From Actinomadura rudentiformis (GTDB lineage: Bacteria > Actinomycetota > Actinomycetes > Streptosporangiales > Streptosporangiaceae): DNA of 64,000 bases. Positions 25,523 through 33,413 of the stretch are shown one piece after another. Within the stretch, counting starts at the first letter, position 1. Each line of letters begins with the position of its first letter. Below the pieces are notes generated by a model. It was not told the origin of the DNA and searched no databases. It was given only the letters and a program-made list of their open reading frames with translations. The position numbers were made by a program, and so were the translations under genes. The stretch covers positions 62,001 to 126,000 of the forward strand of contig NZ_WBMT01000017.1 in the NCBI RefSeq assembly GCF_008923185.1, in the 5' to 3' direction.

Positions 25523-26077
25523 ATGTCGAAATCCGATCGCCTGCTGCTGATCCTGCACATCGGCTTTGCGATCTTCACTCTCGGCCCGCTGACCGCCGCG
25601 ACGATGGCCACACCGCGGTTCATCCGCAAACAGAACACCGTCGTCCTCCGGTATCTCAACCGGACGACGCGGATCTACGGGCTGGGCGCCCTCGGCATCC
25701 TGCTGTTCGGTCTCTTCCTCGCCGACGGCGACTTCGCGAGGGTCTGGCTGACGGCGTCGCTGACGCTGTTCATCGTGGCGCTCGTCCTGCTGGTCCTGAT
25801 CGAACGGGACCAGCGCAGGGCGATCCACCTGCTGGAGGTCGCCGCGGCCGAGGCGGCTCCCGCCACCGCCACGGACAAGAGCGAGACCAAGGCCCAAGAC
25901 GAGGACGGCGACAGGGAAGAAGACGGGGCCGAGACCAAGGCCGCGGAGAGCGCCACGCCGGCGGCCCCCGCGCGGAGCGACATCGCGCAGGTGGAACGCG
26001 GCCGGATCGTCTCCCTCTCAGGGGTGGTCGCGCTGCTCTGGCTGGTGATCCTCTTCCTGATGGTCTGGTACGACTAG
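25523..26077 (+). CDS. Four-helix membrane protein, DUF2269-like
   Basis: This 184-residue protein has hydrophobic segments near 7-27, 52-68, 73-93 and 162-182. An acidic, low-complexity loop (about 108-145, rich in Glu, Asp, Lys and Ala) sits before the last helix. HIGFAIFTLGPLTAA and TPRFIRKQNTVVLRYLNRTTRIYG resemble the DUF2269 family, though the match is by eye. It follows the VWA gene by nine bases, so it may be the membrane component of the MoxR-VWA module. Function is unknown. Confidence 0.72.
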   Translation: MSKSDRLLLILHIGFAIFTLGPLTAATMATPRFIRKQNTVVLRYLNRTTRIYGLGALGILLFGLFLADGDFARVWLTASLTLFIVALVLLVLIERDQRRAIHLLEVAAAEAAPATATDKSETKAQDEDGDREEDGAETKAAESATPAAPARSDIAQVERGRIVSLSGVVALLWLVILFLMVWYD

Positions 26078-26085
26078 GTCGTCCG

Positions 26086-26127
26086 CGACCTGATCAGCTC
26101 GACCTGATCAACTCGACCTGGTCAGCT
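26086..26127. repeat. 14-bp tandem repeat, 3 copies, over the esterase stop codon
   Basis: cgacctgatcagct, cgacctgatcaact and cgacctggtcagct adjoin at 26086-26099, 26100-26113 and 26114-26127. The esterase stop (26122-26124, minus strand) is in the gene-proximal copy. The other copies repeat TGA at offsets of 14 and 28, covering all frames. Confidence 0.88.
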
Positions 26128-27258
26128 CGTCCGGGACTTGATCCAGGACAGCAGCGCCGGATAGACCGTCTCGTCGTTCAACAGCCCGTTACCGTGCATG
26201 TCCCCCGGCACGGTCTTGACCGTGACGGGCACGCCCACGCCGCGCAGAGCGCTGGCCAAGCCCGTGCTCTGGGTCACCGGAACGAAGTCGCCCTCGCTGT
26301 GCATGAGCAGCATGGGCGCGTCGCCCGGGGTGGCGTGGGTCGCGGAGTTGGCGTCGTCCACCCGCTCCCAGCAGGCCGGGTCGGCCTGGCTCGGCACGCA
26401 GCCGAGGAGCTTGACGACCGCGTTGCGCAGGCCGCTCTGGATGGGGGACGCCGTCGCCGCTATGCCGTCCTGGTAGGCCAGGTAGGGCGTGTTGACCGGC
26501 GACAGGGCCACCACGCCGCGCACCTGCCGGGCGCCGGTGCCGGCGGTGCCCAGTTGCGTTGCCAGGTGGCCGCCCGCCGAGGCGCCCACCACGACGATCC
26601 GCTGCGGGTCGACGTTCCACGTCTTGGCGTGCTTCTTGACGAACGCGAGGGCGGCCTGCGCGTCGGTGCGCTGCGCGGGCCACTGCGCCATGCTGGACAG
26701 CCGGTAGTCGGCCGCGAAGACCGTGAATCCCTGCGTCGTCAGGCGGCGCGCGAAGTACTTCCAGCCGGTCTTGCTCCCCCGGCGCCAGGATCCGCCGTGC
26801 AGCAGCAGAACGCCCGGACGGGCCGGCTGCTGCCGCGCCTGCTGAGTCTGTTGTCCCTGCTGAGTCTGTTGTCCCTGCTGGCTCTGTCGCCCCTGCTGGC
26901 CTTGCTGGCCCTGCTGAGGCTGTTGCCCTTGCTGAGGCTGTTGCCCTTGCTGAGGCTGCCGGCTCTGCTGCTTGGGTTTCGCCGGGGTACGCCAGTAGAC
27001 GTCGACCCGCTGGCGCGGGTGCCGCCCGTACGCGTAGGTGCGCTGCCTCGGCGGCTTCGGCGTCACGATGACCGCGCGCGCGGAGACCACCGAGGAGTCG
27101 GCCTGGGCGGGCCGTGACGGAGAACTGGTCGTCGTGGACGAGGTCTCGGCACCCTCCAGCACGGGCGCGGGCGGGTCCGCCTGCGCTCCCGTCGGCACGG
27201 CCACAGCCGACAGGCAGGTCGCGGCGAAGGCCGCCCCGGCCACCAGTACCTTGCGCAC
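26122..27258 (-). CDS. Secreted alpha/beta-hydrolase (carboxylesterase-like) with Gln-rich insert
   Basis: This 378-residue protein has a signal peptide (about 1-27, VLVAGAAFAATCLSAVAVPTGAQA). The esterase core resembles the BD-FAE/Aes group: oxyanion segment LLLHGGSW, nucleophile Ser in VVGASAGGH, Asp in SEGDFVP and His in PGDMHGNG. Between the strand VDVYWR and the strand VLLLHGG lies an insert of about 48 residues (97-144) made of QQGQQP-type repeats, encoded by 18-bp units. GTG 27258 is chosen because GAAAGGGG precedes it and the signal begins there. The stop lies in a three-copy repeat. The natural substrate is unknown. Confidence 0.86.
   Translation of the reverse strand: MRKVLVAGAAFAATCLSAVAVPTGAQADPPAPVLEGAETSSTTTSSPSRPAQADSSVVSARAVIVTPKPPRQRTYAYGRHPRQRVDVYWRTPAKPKQQSRQPQQGQQPQQGQQPQQGQQGQQGRQSQQGQQTQQGQQTQQARQQPARPGVLLLHGGSWRRGSKTGWKYFARRLTTQGFTVFAADYRLSSMAQWPAQRTDAQAALAFVKKHAKTWNVDPQRIVVVGASAGGHLATQLGTAGTGARQVRGVVALSPVNTPYLAYQDGIAATASPIQSGLRNAVVKLLGCVPSQADPACWERVDDANSATHATPGDAPMLLMHSEGDFVPVTQSTGLASALRGVGVPVTVKTVPGDMHGNGLLNDETVYPALLSWIKSRTS
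26827..26970. repeat. Coding 18-bp repeats (QQGQQP/T) in the esterase gene
   Basis: On the plus strand, ctgctgagtctgttgtcc occurs twice in tandem near 26839-26875, and ttgctgaggctgttgccc-type units occur about three times near 26912-26960. Each 18-bp unit encodes six residues of the QQGQQP/T type, so copy-number change keeps the frame. Confidence 0.8.
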
Positions 27259-27367
27259 TCGGACCCCTTTCTCGGCGGAATCTGGCGCGCACATCATAAA
27301 GCTTCGATCACGCCCATGACCCCCCGAACCCCACAGACCCCTCGCACACCGCGGGCTCGCCGGGCGC

Positions 27368-28516
27368 TCAGGCGAGGGCCTGCTCCAGGTCACGGAGGAG
27401 ATCGTCGACGTCCTCGATGCCCACCGAGAGACGGACGAGATCGGCGGGGACCTCGAGCGGCGAACCGGCGGCGGAGGCGTGCGTCATGCGGCCCGGGTGC
27501 TCGATCAGCGACTCCACGCCGCCGAGCGACTCGCCGAGCGTGAAGAGCTCGGTGCGCTCGCAGACGCGGACGGCCGCCTCTTCGGACGCCATCCGGAACG
27601 AGACCATCCCGCCGAAGGCCTTCATCTGCTTGGCGGCGACCTCGTGGCCCGGGTGGGTGGGAAGCCCCGGGTAGATGACCTCGGTGACGGCCGGGTGGCG
27701 GCTCAGCATGCCGGCGACGGCTTCGGCGTTGGCGCAGTGCCGGTCCATCCGTACGGCCAGGGTCTTGATGCCGCGCAGGGTCAGCCACGCGTCGAACGGG
27801 CCGGCGATCGCGCCCATCGCGTTCTGGTGGAAGGTGAGCCGCTCGCCCAGTCCGGGGTCGGTGACGACCAGCGCACCGCCGACCACGTCGGAGTGGCCGC
27901 CGATGTACTTGGTGGTGGAGTGCACGACCACGTCGGCGCCCAGAGCCAGCGGCTGCTGAAGGTAGGGCGAGGCGAACGTGTTGTCCACCGCCAGCAACGC
28001 CCCGGCGTCATGGGCGACGGAGGCCAGCGCCGCGATGTCGGCGATGCCCAGCAGGGGGTTGGTCGGCGTCTCGACCCAGATCAGCTTGGTCTCCGGCCGG
28101 ATCGCCGCGCGGACGGCGGCGACGGCGTTCAGCGGCACCGGGTCGAACGTCACGCCCCACGGCTCGGCGACCTTGGCGAAGAGCCGGTAGGTGCCGCCGT
28201 ACGCGTCGTTCGGGATGACGACGTGGTCACCGGGCTTGAGCACCGTGCGCAGCAGCGCGTCCTCGGCGGCGAGGCCGGACGCGAACGCCAGCCCGCGTGA
28301 CCCGCCCTCGATCTCGGCCAGGCAGGTCTCCAGGGCGGTGCGGGTCGGGTTGGCCGACCGCGAGTACTCGTAGCCGCCCCGCAGCCCGCCGATGCCGTCC
28401 TGCTTGTACGTGGAGACCTGGTAGATCGGAGGGACGACCGCGCCCGTCGTGGGGTCGGCCTCCTGCCCGGCGTGGATGGCCAGCGTCTCAAATCCCTGGT
28501 GAACGTCCTTGTCCAT
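27368..28516 (-). CDS. metB: Cystathionine gamma-synthase / gamma-lyase
   Basis: This 382-residue PLP enzyme belongs to the Cys/Met-metabolism family. It either joins cysteine to an activated homoserine or cleaves cystathionine to cysteine; sequence alone does not separate these. The PLP lysine is Lys203 (HSTTKYIGGHSD). Other family segments are GYEYSRSANPTR, FASGLAAEDALLR and LGESLGGVESLIEHPGRMTHAS. ATG 28516 gives the normal start, MDKDVHQGFET; the upstream extension to 28609 is not conserved. With cbs about 5 kb away it would complete reverse transsulfuration. In M. tuberculosis metB and cbs are nearly adjacent. Confidence 0.92.
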   Translation of the reverse strand: MDKDVHQGFETLAIHAGQEADPTTGAVVPPIYQVSTYKQDGIGGLRGGYEYSRSANPTRTALETCLAEIEGGSRGLAFASGLAAEDALLRTVLKPGDHVVIPNDAYGGTYRLFAKVAEPWGVTFDPVPLNAVAAVRAAIRPETKLIWVETPTNPLLGIADIAALASVAHDAGALLAVDNTFASPYLQQPLALGADVVVHSTTKYIGGHSDVVGGALVVTDPGLGERLTFHQNAMGAIAGPFDAWLTLRGIKTLAVRMDRHCANAEAVAGMLSRHPAVTEVIYPGLPTHPGHEVAAKQMKAFGGMVSFRMASEEAAVRVCERTELFTLGESLGGVESLIEHPGRMTHASAAGSPLEVPADLVRLSVGIEDVDDLLRDLEQALA

Positions 28517-28675
28517 GAGGACGAGGCTACCCACCCGCAGCGGTACCGAAGGACGAGGGACCCACCCCGCAGGTATCAGGTCAGGGTTGGCTTCGCAGCG
28601 GGACCACAACGAGAAATCCCATCTTTAGCGTCTTTGTCATTCCCCCCATTTCATCTCAGCTGAAGGAAAAGACGC

Positions 28676-30832
28676 ATGTTCGCATGGCTCGCGCGCGTCG
28701 TCGTCAGACATCCGTGGTGGACGATCCTGGCCTGGCTCGTCGCCGCCGCGGCCATTATCATGACGGCTCCGGCGATCTCCACACAGGAGGACACGGCCGA
28801 CTTCCTCCCGAGCAAGTACGAGTCGATTCAGGCCGCGAAAATCGCCGAAAAGGCGTTCCCGCAGCGGGACGAGGAATCCGCGCTGATCGTCGTCAAACGT
28901 TCCGACGGGGCACCCCTCACGGCCGCCGACGGCGCCAAGATCACCCAGGTCGCCAGGGCGCTGGAGAGCCGTAAGCCCCCGGTGGTCCGCGCCTTCACCA
29001 CCGGGCCGGACACGGTCGCGCCGAACAAGGCTGTCCAGATCATCGGCATGCCGATGATCGGCGACGACGACGACAAGATGAGCGAGGCGGTCAAAAAGAC
29101 CCGCGAGCAGCTGCCCGCCCAGTTGTCGGGCAGCGGTCTCGACGCCAAGATCGGCGGAAACGTCGCCTCGTGGGTCGACAACCAGAAGTCCTTTGACCAG
29201 TCGTTCGAGATCGTGGGGATCGCGACCTTCGTCCTGATCATCGGCCTGATCCTGCTGATCTTCCGGGCGCCGCTCGCGGCCCTGCTGCCGCTGCTGGTGA
29301 TCACAGCGACGATGCAGGTCGTGAACGGGCTGATCGCGTTCGCGGCGAACGCCTTCAACTGGGAGGTCGGCGAGGACCTCGGCATCATCATGCTGATCGT
29401 GCTGTTCGGGATCGGCACCGACTACATCCTGTTCCTGCTGTTCCGCTACCGCGAACGGCTGCGCGCCGGGGACGACAAGAAGACCGCGATGATCATCTCG
29501 ATGGAGCGCGTCGGCGAGGTCATCTTCTCCGCGGCGGGTGCCGTCGCCGTCGCCTTCCTGGTGATGTTGCTGGCCGCGTTCGGCGGCTTCGGGCCGATGG
29601 GCCCGGCGCTGGCGATCGCCGTCACCGTCATGGCCGTCACCGCGCTCACCCTGGTCCCGGCGATCGTCTCGCTGCTCGGCACCGCTGTCTTCTGGCCGTC
29701 CAAGGCCTGGCGCAAGCGTCCCAAGGGCTCGCAGGCCGCTGCGCTCGGCCGGCTGGTCGGACGGCGTCCCGCGGTGGTCGCCCTCGTGTCCGGCGCCCTG
29801 CTGGTCGGCCTCGCGGTCGGCACGTTCTCCTTCAAGAGCAACAACGACTTCTTCGCCGGTTTCCCGCAGGACACTGAGTCGGCGCAGGCCAACAAGGACA
29901 TGCAGAAGGGATTCCCGCCGGGGCTGACGACACCCGTCTCGGTGTACGTCAAGCGTGCGGACGGCCAGGCCCTTGAGCAGGGACAGCTCGCCGCCTTCAG
30001 TGAGAAGGCCAAGGGTGTGCCCGGTGTGGGACGCGTCCAGCAGCCGGAGCCGAGCAAGGCCGACCGTTCCGTCGCCCGCGTCGATCTGCTGCTGAAGCAG
30101 AACCCGCTCTCGGCGGAGTCGATCGAACTTGTCCGCGGCGATCTGCGCGACGCGGTGCACAAGGCCGCGCCGCCCGGTACCTGGGCCTACGTCGGCGGGG
30201 AGACCTCCACGTTCGCCGACATCAACAACGTCATGAACCGCGATCTGTCGGTCATCCTGCCGGTGGCGGCGGTCCTCATCGCCCTCATCCTGGCCCTGCT
30301 GCTGCGCAGCCTGGTGGCGCCGATCTACCTGGTCGCGGTGGTGCTCCTCGGCTTCGCGGCCACGCTCGGCGCGGCGGTCTACACGTTCCAGGGCGCGCTG
30401 GGCGAACCCGGCCTCACGTTCCAGTTGCCGACGATCCTCTACCTGTTCGTGCTGGCGATCGGGACCGACTACAACATCCTGCTGACCGCACGGTTGCGAG
30501 AGGAGGCCAAGGAGGGCAACGACCCGCGCCGGGCCGCCGCCCTGGCCGTCGAGCACGGCGGCCCGACCGTCGCCGCCGCCGGGCTCATCCTGGCCGGCAC
30601 CTTCTCGGTGATGATGCTGGCGAAGGTCTCGATGCTCCAGCAGATCGGCTTCGCGGTGGCGATCGGGATCGTGTTGTCGGCGTTCGTGGTCTCGATCTTC
30701 CTCGTGCCCGCCGTCACCGCGCTGCTCGGACACAAGGCGTGGTGGCCCGGCCACGGCGACGAGCCGCCGGTGCGCAAGGGCCCGGACCCGCTGGAGGAGC
30801 AGTTCGCCCGCTCGGGGCGACACGCCCGCTAG
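28676..30832 (+). CDS. MMPL-family RND transporter, paralogue 1
   Basis: This 718-residue membrane exporter has two repeated halves, each with a large extracytoplasmic loop after the first helix. It starts MFAWLARVVVRHPWWTILAW. The conserved proton-relay motifs are FGIGTDYILFLLFRYRER in half one and AIGTDYNILLTARLREE in half two. Both GTDY motifs are intact. Substrates of MMPL proteins are usually lipids or hydrophobic compounds; none can be assigned here. GAAGGA precedes ATG 28676. A close paralogue follows 195 bases downstream. No MmpS partner or TetR regulator is adjacent. Confidence 0.9.
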   Translation: MFAWLARVVVRHPWWTILAWLVAAAAIIMTAPAISTQEDTADFLPSKYESIQAAKIAEKAFPQRDEESALIVVKRSDGAPLTAADGAKITQVARALESRKPPVVRAFTTGPDTVAPNKAVQIIGMPMIGDDDDKMSEAVKKTREQLPAQLSGSGLDAKIGGNVASWVDNQKSFDQSFEIVGIATFVLIIGLILLIFRAPLAALLPLLVITATMQVVNGLIAFAANAFNWEVGEDLGIIMLIVLFGIGTDYILFLLFRYRERLRAGDDKKTAMIISMERVGEVIFSAAGAVAVAFLVMLLAAFGGFGPMGPALAIAVTVMAVTALTLVPAIVSLLGTAVFWPSKAWRKRPKGSQAAALGRLVGRRPAVVALVSGALLVGLAVGTFSFKSNNDFFAGFPQDTESAQANKDMQKGFPPGLTTPVSVYVKRADGQALEQGQLAAFSEKAKGVPGVGRVQQPEPSKADRSVARVDLLLKQNPLSAESIELVRGDLRDAVHKAAPPGTWAYVGGETSTFADINNVMNRDLSVILPVAAVLIALILALLLRSLVAPIYLVAVVLLGFAATLGAAVYTFQGALGEPGLTFQLPTILYLFVLAIGTDYNILLTARLREEAKEGNDPRRAAALAVEHGGPTVAAAGLILAGTFSVMMLAKVSMLQQIGFAVAIGIVLSAFVVSIFLVPAVTALLGHKAWWPGHGDEPPVRKGPDPLEEQFARSGRHAR

Positions 30833-30879
30833 GGCCCCGTAAGAGCGTCATGCCTGGTCAGAGAGATCTCGCACCTGGG

Positions 30880-30899
30880 GGGTGGACCTAGGTCCACCC
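30880..30899. promoter_or_regulatory. 20-bp perfect palindrome upstream of MMPL paralogue 2
   Basis: GGGTGGACCTAGGTCCACCC has two perfect 10-bp arms with no spacer and lies 128 bases before the second MMPL start. It is a strong candidate operator for a TetR- or MarR-type dimer, or a terminator of the first MMPL transcript; no T-run follows. Confidence 0.6.
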
Positions 30900-30906
30900 T
30901 CCTGGA

Positions 30907-30920
30907 GGAGGAGATCCTCC
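30907..30920. promoter_or_regulatory. Second palindrome upstream of MMPL paralogue 2
   Basis: GGAGGAGATCCTCC has 6-bp arms around GA and lies seven bases after the 20-bp palindrome. The two may form one control region. Confidence 0.4.
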
Positions 30921-31027
30921 CCCGGAAGTACAGGTGAGAGTTCGGCGCTCAGGCTGACCACAAACGACAGAACGTTCCATACGGTTGACCGGTATCGCAG
31001 AACAAATCACACATTGAAGGAATTTGA

Positions 31028-33196
31028 ATGTTCGCACGGCTTGCGCGGTTCGTCGTGAGACACCCGTGGTGGACGATTCTGGCGTGGGTCGCCGCCGCCG
31101 TCGCCATCGTCGGGCTCGCGCCCAGTATCGAGACCAAGTCCGACCAGGCCGACTTCCTGCCCTCCAAGTACGAGTCCATCCAGGCAGCGAAGCTGGCCGA
31201 GAAGTCGTTCCCGCAGGCCGCGGACGCCACCGCGTTCGTCGTGGTCCAGCGGGCCGACGGCGGGAAGATCACACCGGCCGACAGCACCAAGATCACGCAA
31301 GCCACGCAGGCTTTGACGGCCAAGAAGTACAAGACCGTGGTGAACCTGCAGACCGGCCAGCAGTCAGTGGCTCCCAACCAGGATTTCCAACTGATCAACG
31401 TGTCGCTCAAGGGCACGGATCAGACCGCCCAGAAGGACCAGGGCGAGGCGATCAAGAACATGCGCAAGGACCTGCCCGGGGTGCTGGGCAGCGGCCTGAA
31501 CGCCAAGGTCGGCGGTGACACGGCGGCGTTCGTCGACAACGAGGACTCCTTCACTCAGTCCTTGGCGCTCGTCACCGGCGGCACGTTCATCCTGATCATC
31601 GGCCTGATTCTGCTGATCTTCCGGGCGCCGATCGCCGCCGTCCTGCCGATCATCGTCATCTTCGCGACCGAGGTCGTGTCGATGAAGGTGATCGGTGCGG
31701 CGTCCAAGCTGCTGGACTTCTCCGGTGACGACAGCCTCTCGATCATCCTGACGATCGTGTTGTTCGGCATCGGCGCGGACTACTACCTGTTCCTGCTCTT
31801 CCGCTTCCGCGAACGGCTGCGGGCGGGCGACGACAAGAAGACCGCCATGATCGTCACAGTGGAGCGGGTCGGCGAGGTCATCACCTCCGCCGCGGCCGCC
31901 ATCGCCGTGACGTTCCTGGTACTGATGTTCGCCGCGTTCGGCATCTTCTCCGCCTGGGGCCCGTCGCTGGCGATCGCCGTCATCGTCATGGGCATCACCT
32001 CGCTGACGCTGTTCCCCGCGCTCATCTCCCTGCTCGGCACGGCGATCTTCTGGCCGTCCAAGTCCTGGAAGAAGCAGCCCAAGGACAAGGTCTCGGCCGG
32101 GATGGGCCGGATGGTCGGCAAGCGCCCGGCGCTGGTCGCCCTCGGCTCCGGCGCCCTGCTGGTCGCCTTGGCCGCCGGCGCCTTCGGGTTCAAGGCCGAC
32201 TACGACTTCCAGGCGAGCTTCCCGCAGGACACCGAGTCCGCGCAGGCCATGAAGGAGATGCAGAAGGGCTTCCCGCCCGGCCTGACCACGCCGGTCCAGG
32301 TCTACCTGGAGTCCACCGACGGGCAGCCGATCGCCAAGGCCAAGATCGATGCCTTCAGCGCGCAGGCCAAGTCCCTGCCGGGCGTGGGCGGCGTCCAGCC
32401 GGCCCAGCCGGGCACGGGCGGCAACGTGGTCCAGATCGACCTGCTGCTCAAGAGCAACCCGAACAGCAACGCGTCCATCGCGCTGGTCAAGGACGAGCTG
32501 CGACCGGCCGCGCACAAGATCAAGCCGGACGGGACCAAGATGCTGGTGGGCGGCGCCACCGCGGTCTACGGGGACATCAACAAGGTCGTCAACCGCGACC
32601 TCTCGGTGATCCTGCCGATCGCCGGTGTGCTGATCGCGCTCATCCTGCTGATCCTGCTGCGGTCGGTGGTCGCACCGCTCTACCTGGTGCCGATCGTGCT
32701 GCTCGGCTTCGCCGCGACGATGGGCTCCGCGGTGTTCGTCTTCCAGGGCGCGATGGGGCAGCCGGGTGAGATCTTCCACCTGCCGATCATGCTGTACCTG
32801 TTCGTGCTGGCCATCGGGACCGACTACAACATCCTGATGACCGCGCGACTGCGCGAGGAGGCCAAGGAGGGCCACGAGCCGCGCAAGGCCGCCGCCCTGG
32901 CGGTCCAGCACGGCGGCCCGACCGTCGCCGCGGCCGGTCTGGTCCTGGCGGCCACCTTCTCGGTGATGCTGGTGGCGAAGGTCACGATGCTCCAGCAGAT
33001 GGGTGGCTCCATCGCGATGGGCATCACACTGTCGGCCTTCGTGATGGCCATCTTCCTGGTGCCCGCCGTGACCGCGATGCTGGGCCACAAGGCCTGGTGG
33101 CCGGGACACGGCGACCGGCCCAAGGCGGTGCCGCCGGGCGCCCAGGGCCCGGGCGAGACCCGCGAGGACTTCGTCCCGTCGGGTTACCGCTCCTAA
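31028..33196 (+). CDS. MMPL-family RND transporter, paralogue 2
   Basis: This 722-residue protein shares the layout of paralogue 1 throughout, including MFARLARFVVRHPWWTILAW and the loop motif FPQDTESAQAMKEMQKGFPPGL. In the first half the proton-relay motif is FGIGADYYLFLLFRFRER, so the Thr of GTDY is Ala; the second-half AIGTDYNILMTARLREE is intact. This suggests functional divergence after duplication. GAAGGA lies seven bases before ATG 31028. A 195-base spacer with two palindromes allows separate control from paralogue 1. Strong hairpins follow the stop. Confidence 0.9.
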   Translation: MFARLARFVVRHPWWTILAWVAAAVAIVGLAPSIETKSDQADFLPSKYESIQAAKLAEKSFPQAADATAFVVVQRADGGKITPADSTKITQATQALTAKKYKTVVNLQTGQQSVAPNQDFQLINVSLKGTDQTAQKDQGEAIKNMRKDLPGVLGSGLNAKVGGDTAAFVDNEDSFTQSLALVTGGTFILIIGLILLIFRAPIAAVLPIIVIFATEVVSMKVIGAASKLLDFSGDDSLSIILTIVLFGIGADYYLFLLFRFRERLRAGDDKKTAMIVTVERVGEVITSAAAAIAVTFLVLMFAAFGIFSAWGPSLAIAVIVMGITSLTLFPALISLLGTAIFWPSKSWKKQPKDKVSAGMGRMVGKRPALVALGSGALLVALAAGAFGFKADYDFQASFPQDTESAQAMKEMQKGFPPGLTTPVQVYLESTDGQPIAKAKIDAFSAQAKSLPGVGGVQPAQPGTGGNVVQIDLLLKSNPNSNASIALVKDELRPAAHKIKPDGTKMLVGGATAVYGDINKVVNRDLSVILPIAGVLIALILLILLRSVVAPLYLVPIVLLGFAATMGSAVFVFQGAMGQPGEIFHLPIMLYLFVLAIGTDYNILMTARLREEAKEGHEPRKAAALAVQHGGPTVAAAGLVLAATFSVMLVAKVTMLQQMGGSIAMGITLSAFVMAIFLVPAVTAMLGHKAWWPGHGDRPKAVPPGAQGPGETREDFVPSGYRS

Positions 33197-33204
33197 GACG
33201 TTGG

Positions 33205-33253
33205 ATTGCGGCGTGGAGGTCTGAAATAGCCGCCCACGACCACACGCCGCAAT
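33205..33253. terminator. Long-loop hairpin after MMPL paralogue 2
   Basis: ATTGCGGCGTG (33205-33215) pairs with CACGCCGCAAT (33243-33253) across 27 bases, just after the stop at 33196. It may act with the next hairpin. Confidence 0.45.
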
Positions 33254-33268
33254 TCAACTTCGTGAGAA

Positions 33269-33309
33269 GGCGAAGCGCCGGAGATCGAGCCGATCTCCGG
33301 CGCTTCGCC
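33269..33309. terminator. 19-bp perfect hairpin between MMPL paralogue 2 and cbs
   Basis: GGCGAAGCGCCGGAGATCG (33269-33287) pairs perfectly with 33291-33309 around a loop of only three bases (agc). It lies between convergent genes and lacks T-runs, so it is probably a two-way terminator. Confidence 0.8.
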
Positions 33310-33332
33310 GCGTTCAGGCCCGCGAGCGGCCG

Positions 33333-33413
33333 GTCAGGCAGAGTCGCCGGTCAGGCAGAATCGCCGTCAGACAGAGTCGCCTCAGACAGAGTTGCCGTCA
33401 GACAGAGTTGCCG
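33333..33413. repeat. 16-bp tandem repeat, 5 copies, over the cbs stop codon
   Basis: Units of the form gtcagRcagaRtYgcc begin at 33333, 33350, 33366, 33382 (one base shorter) and 33397. The cbs stop is 33398-33400 on the minus strand. The copies repeat TGA at offsets 16, 31, 47 and 64 from the stop, covering all three frames. Confidence 0.92.

Noticed and set aside
28676..33196. MMPL genes as mycolate (MmpL3) exporters
   Set aside because: No mycolic-acid, MmpS or TtfA-type genes are near, and MMPL proteins occur widely outside mycolate producers.
33333..33413. CRISPR-like repeat array
   Set aside because: The units adjoin directly with no spacers, are only 16 bases and there are no cas genes.
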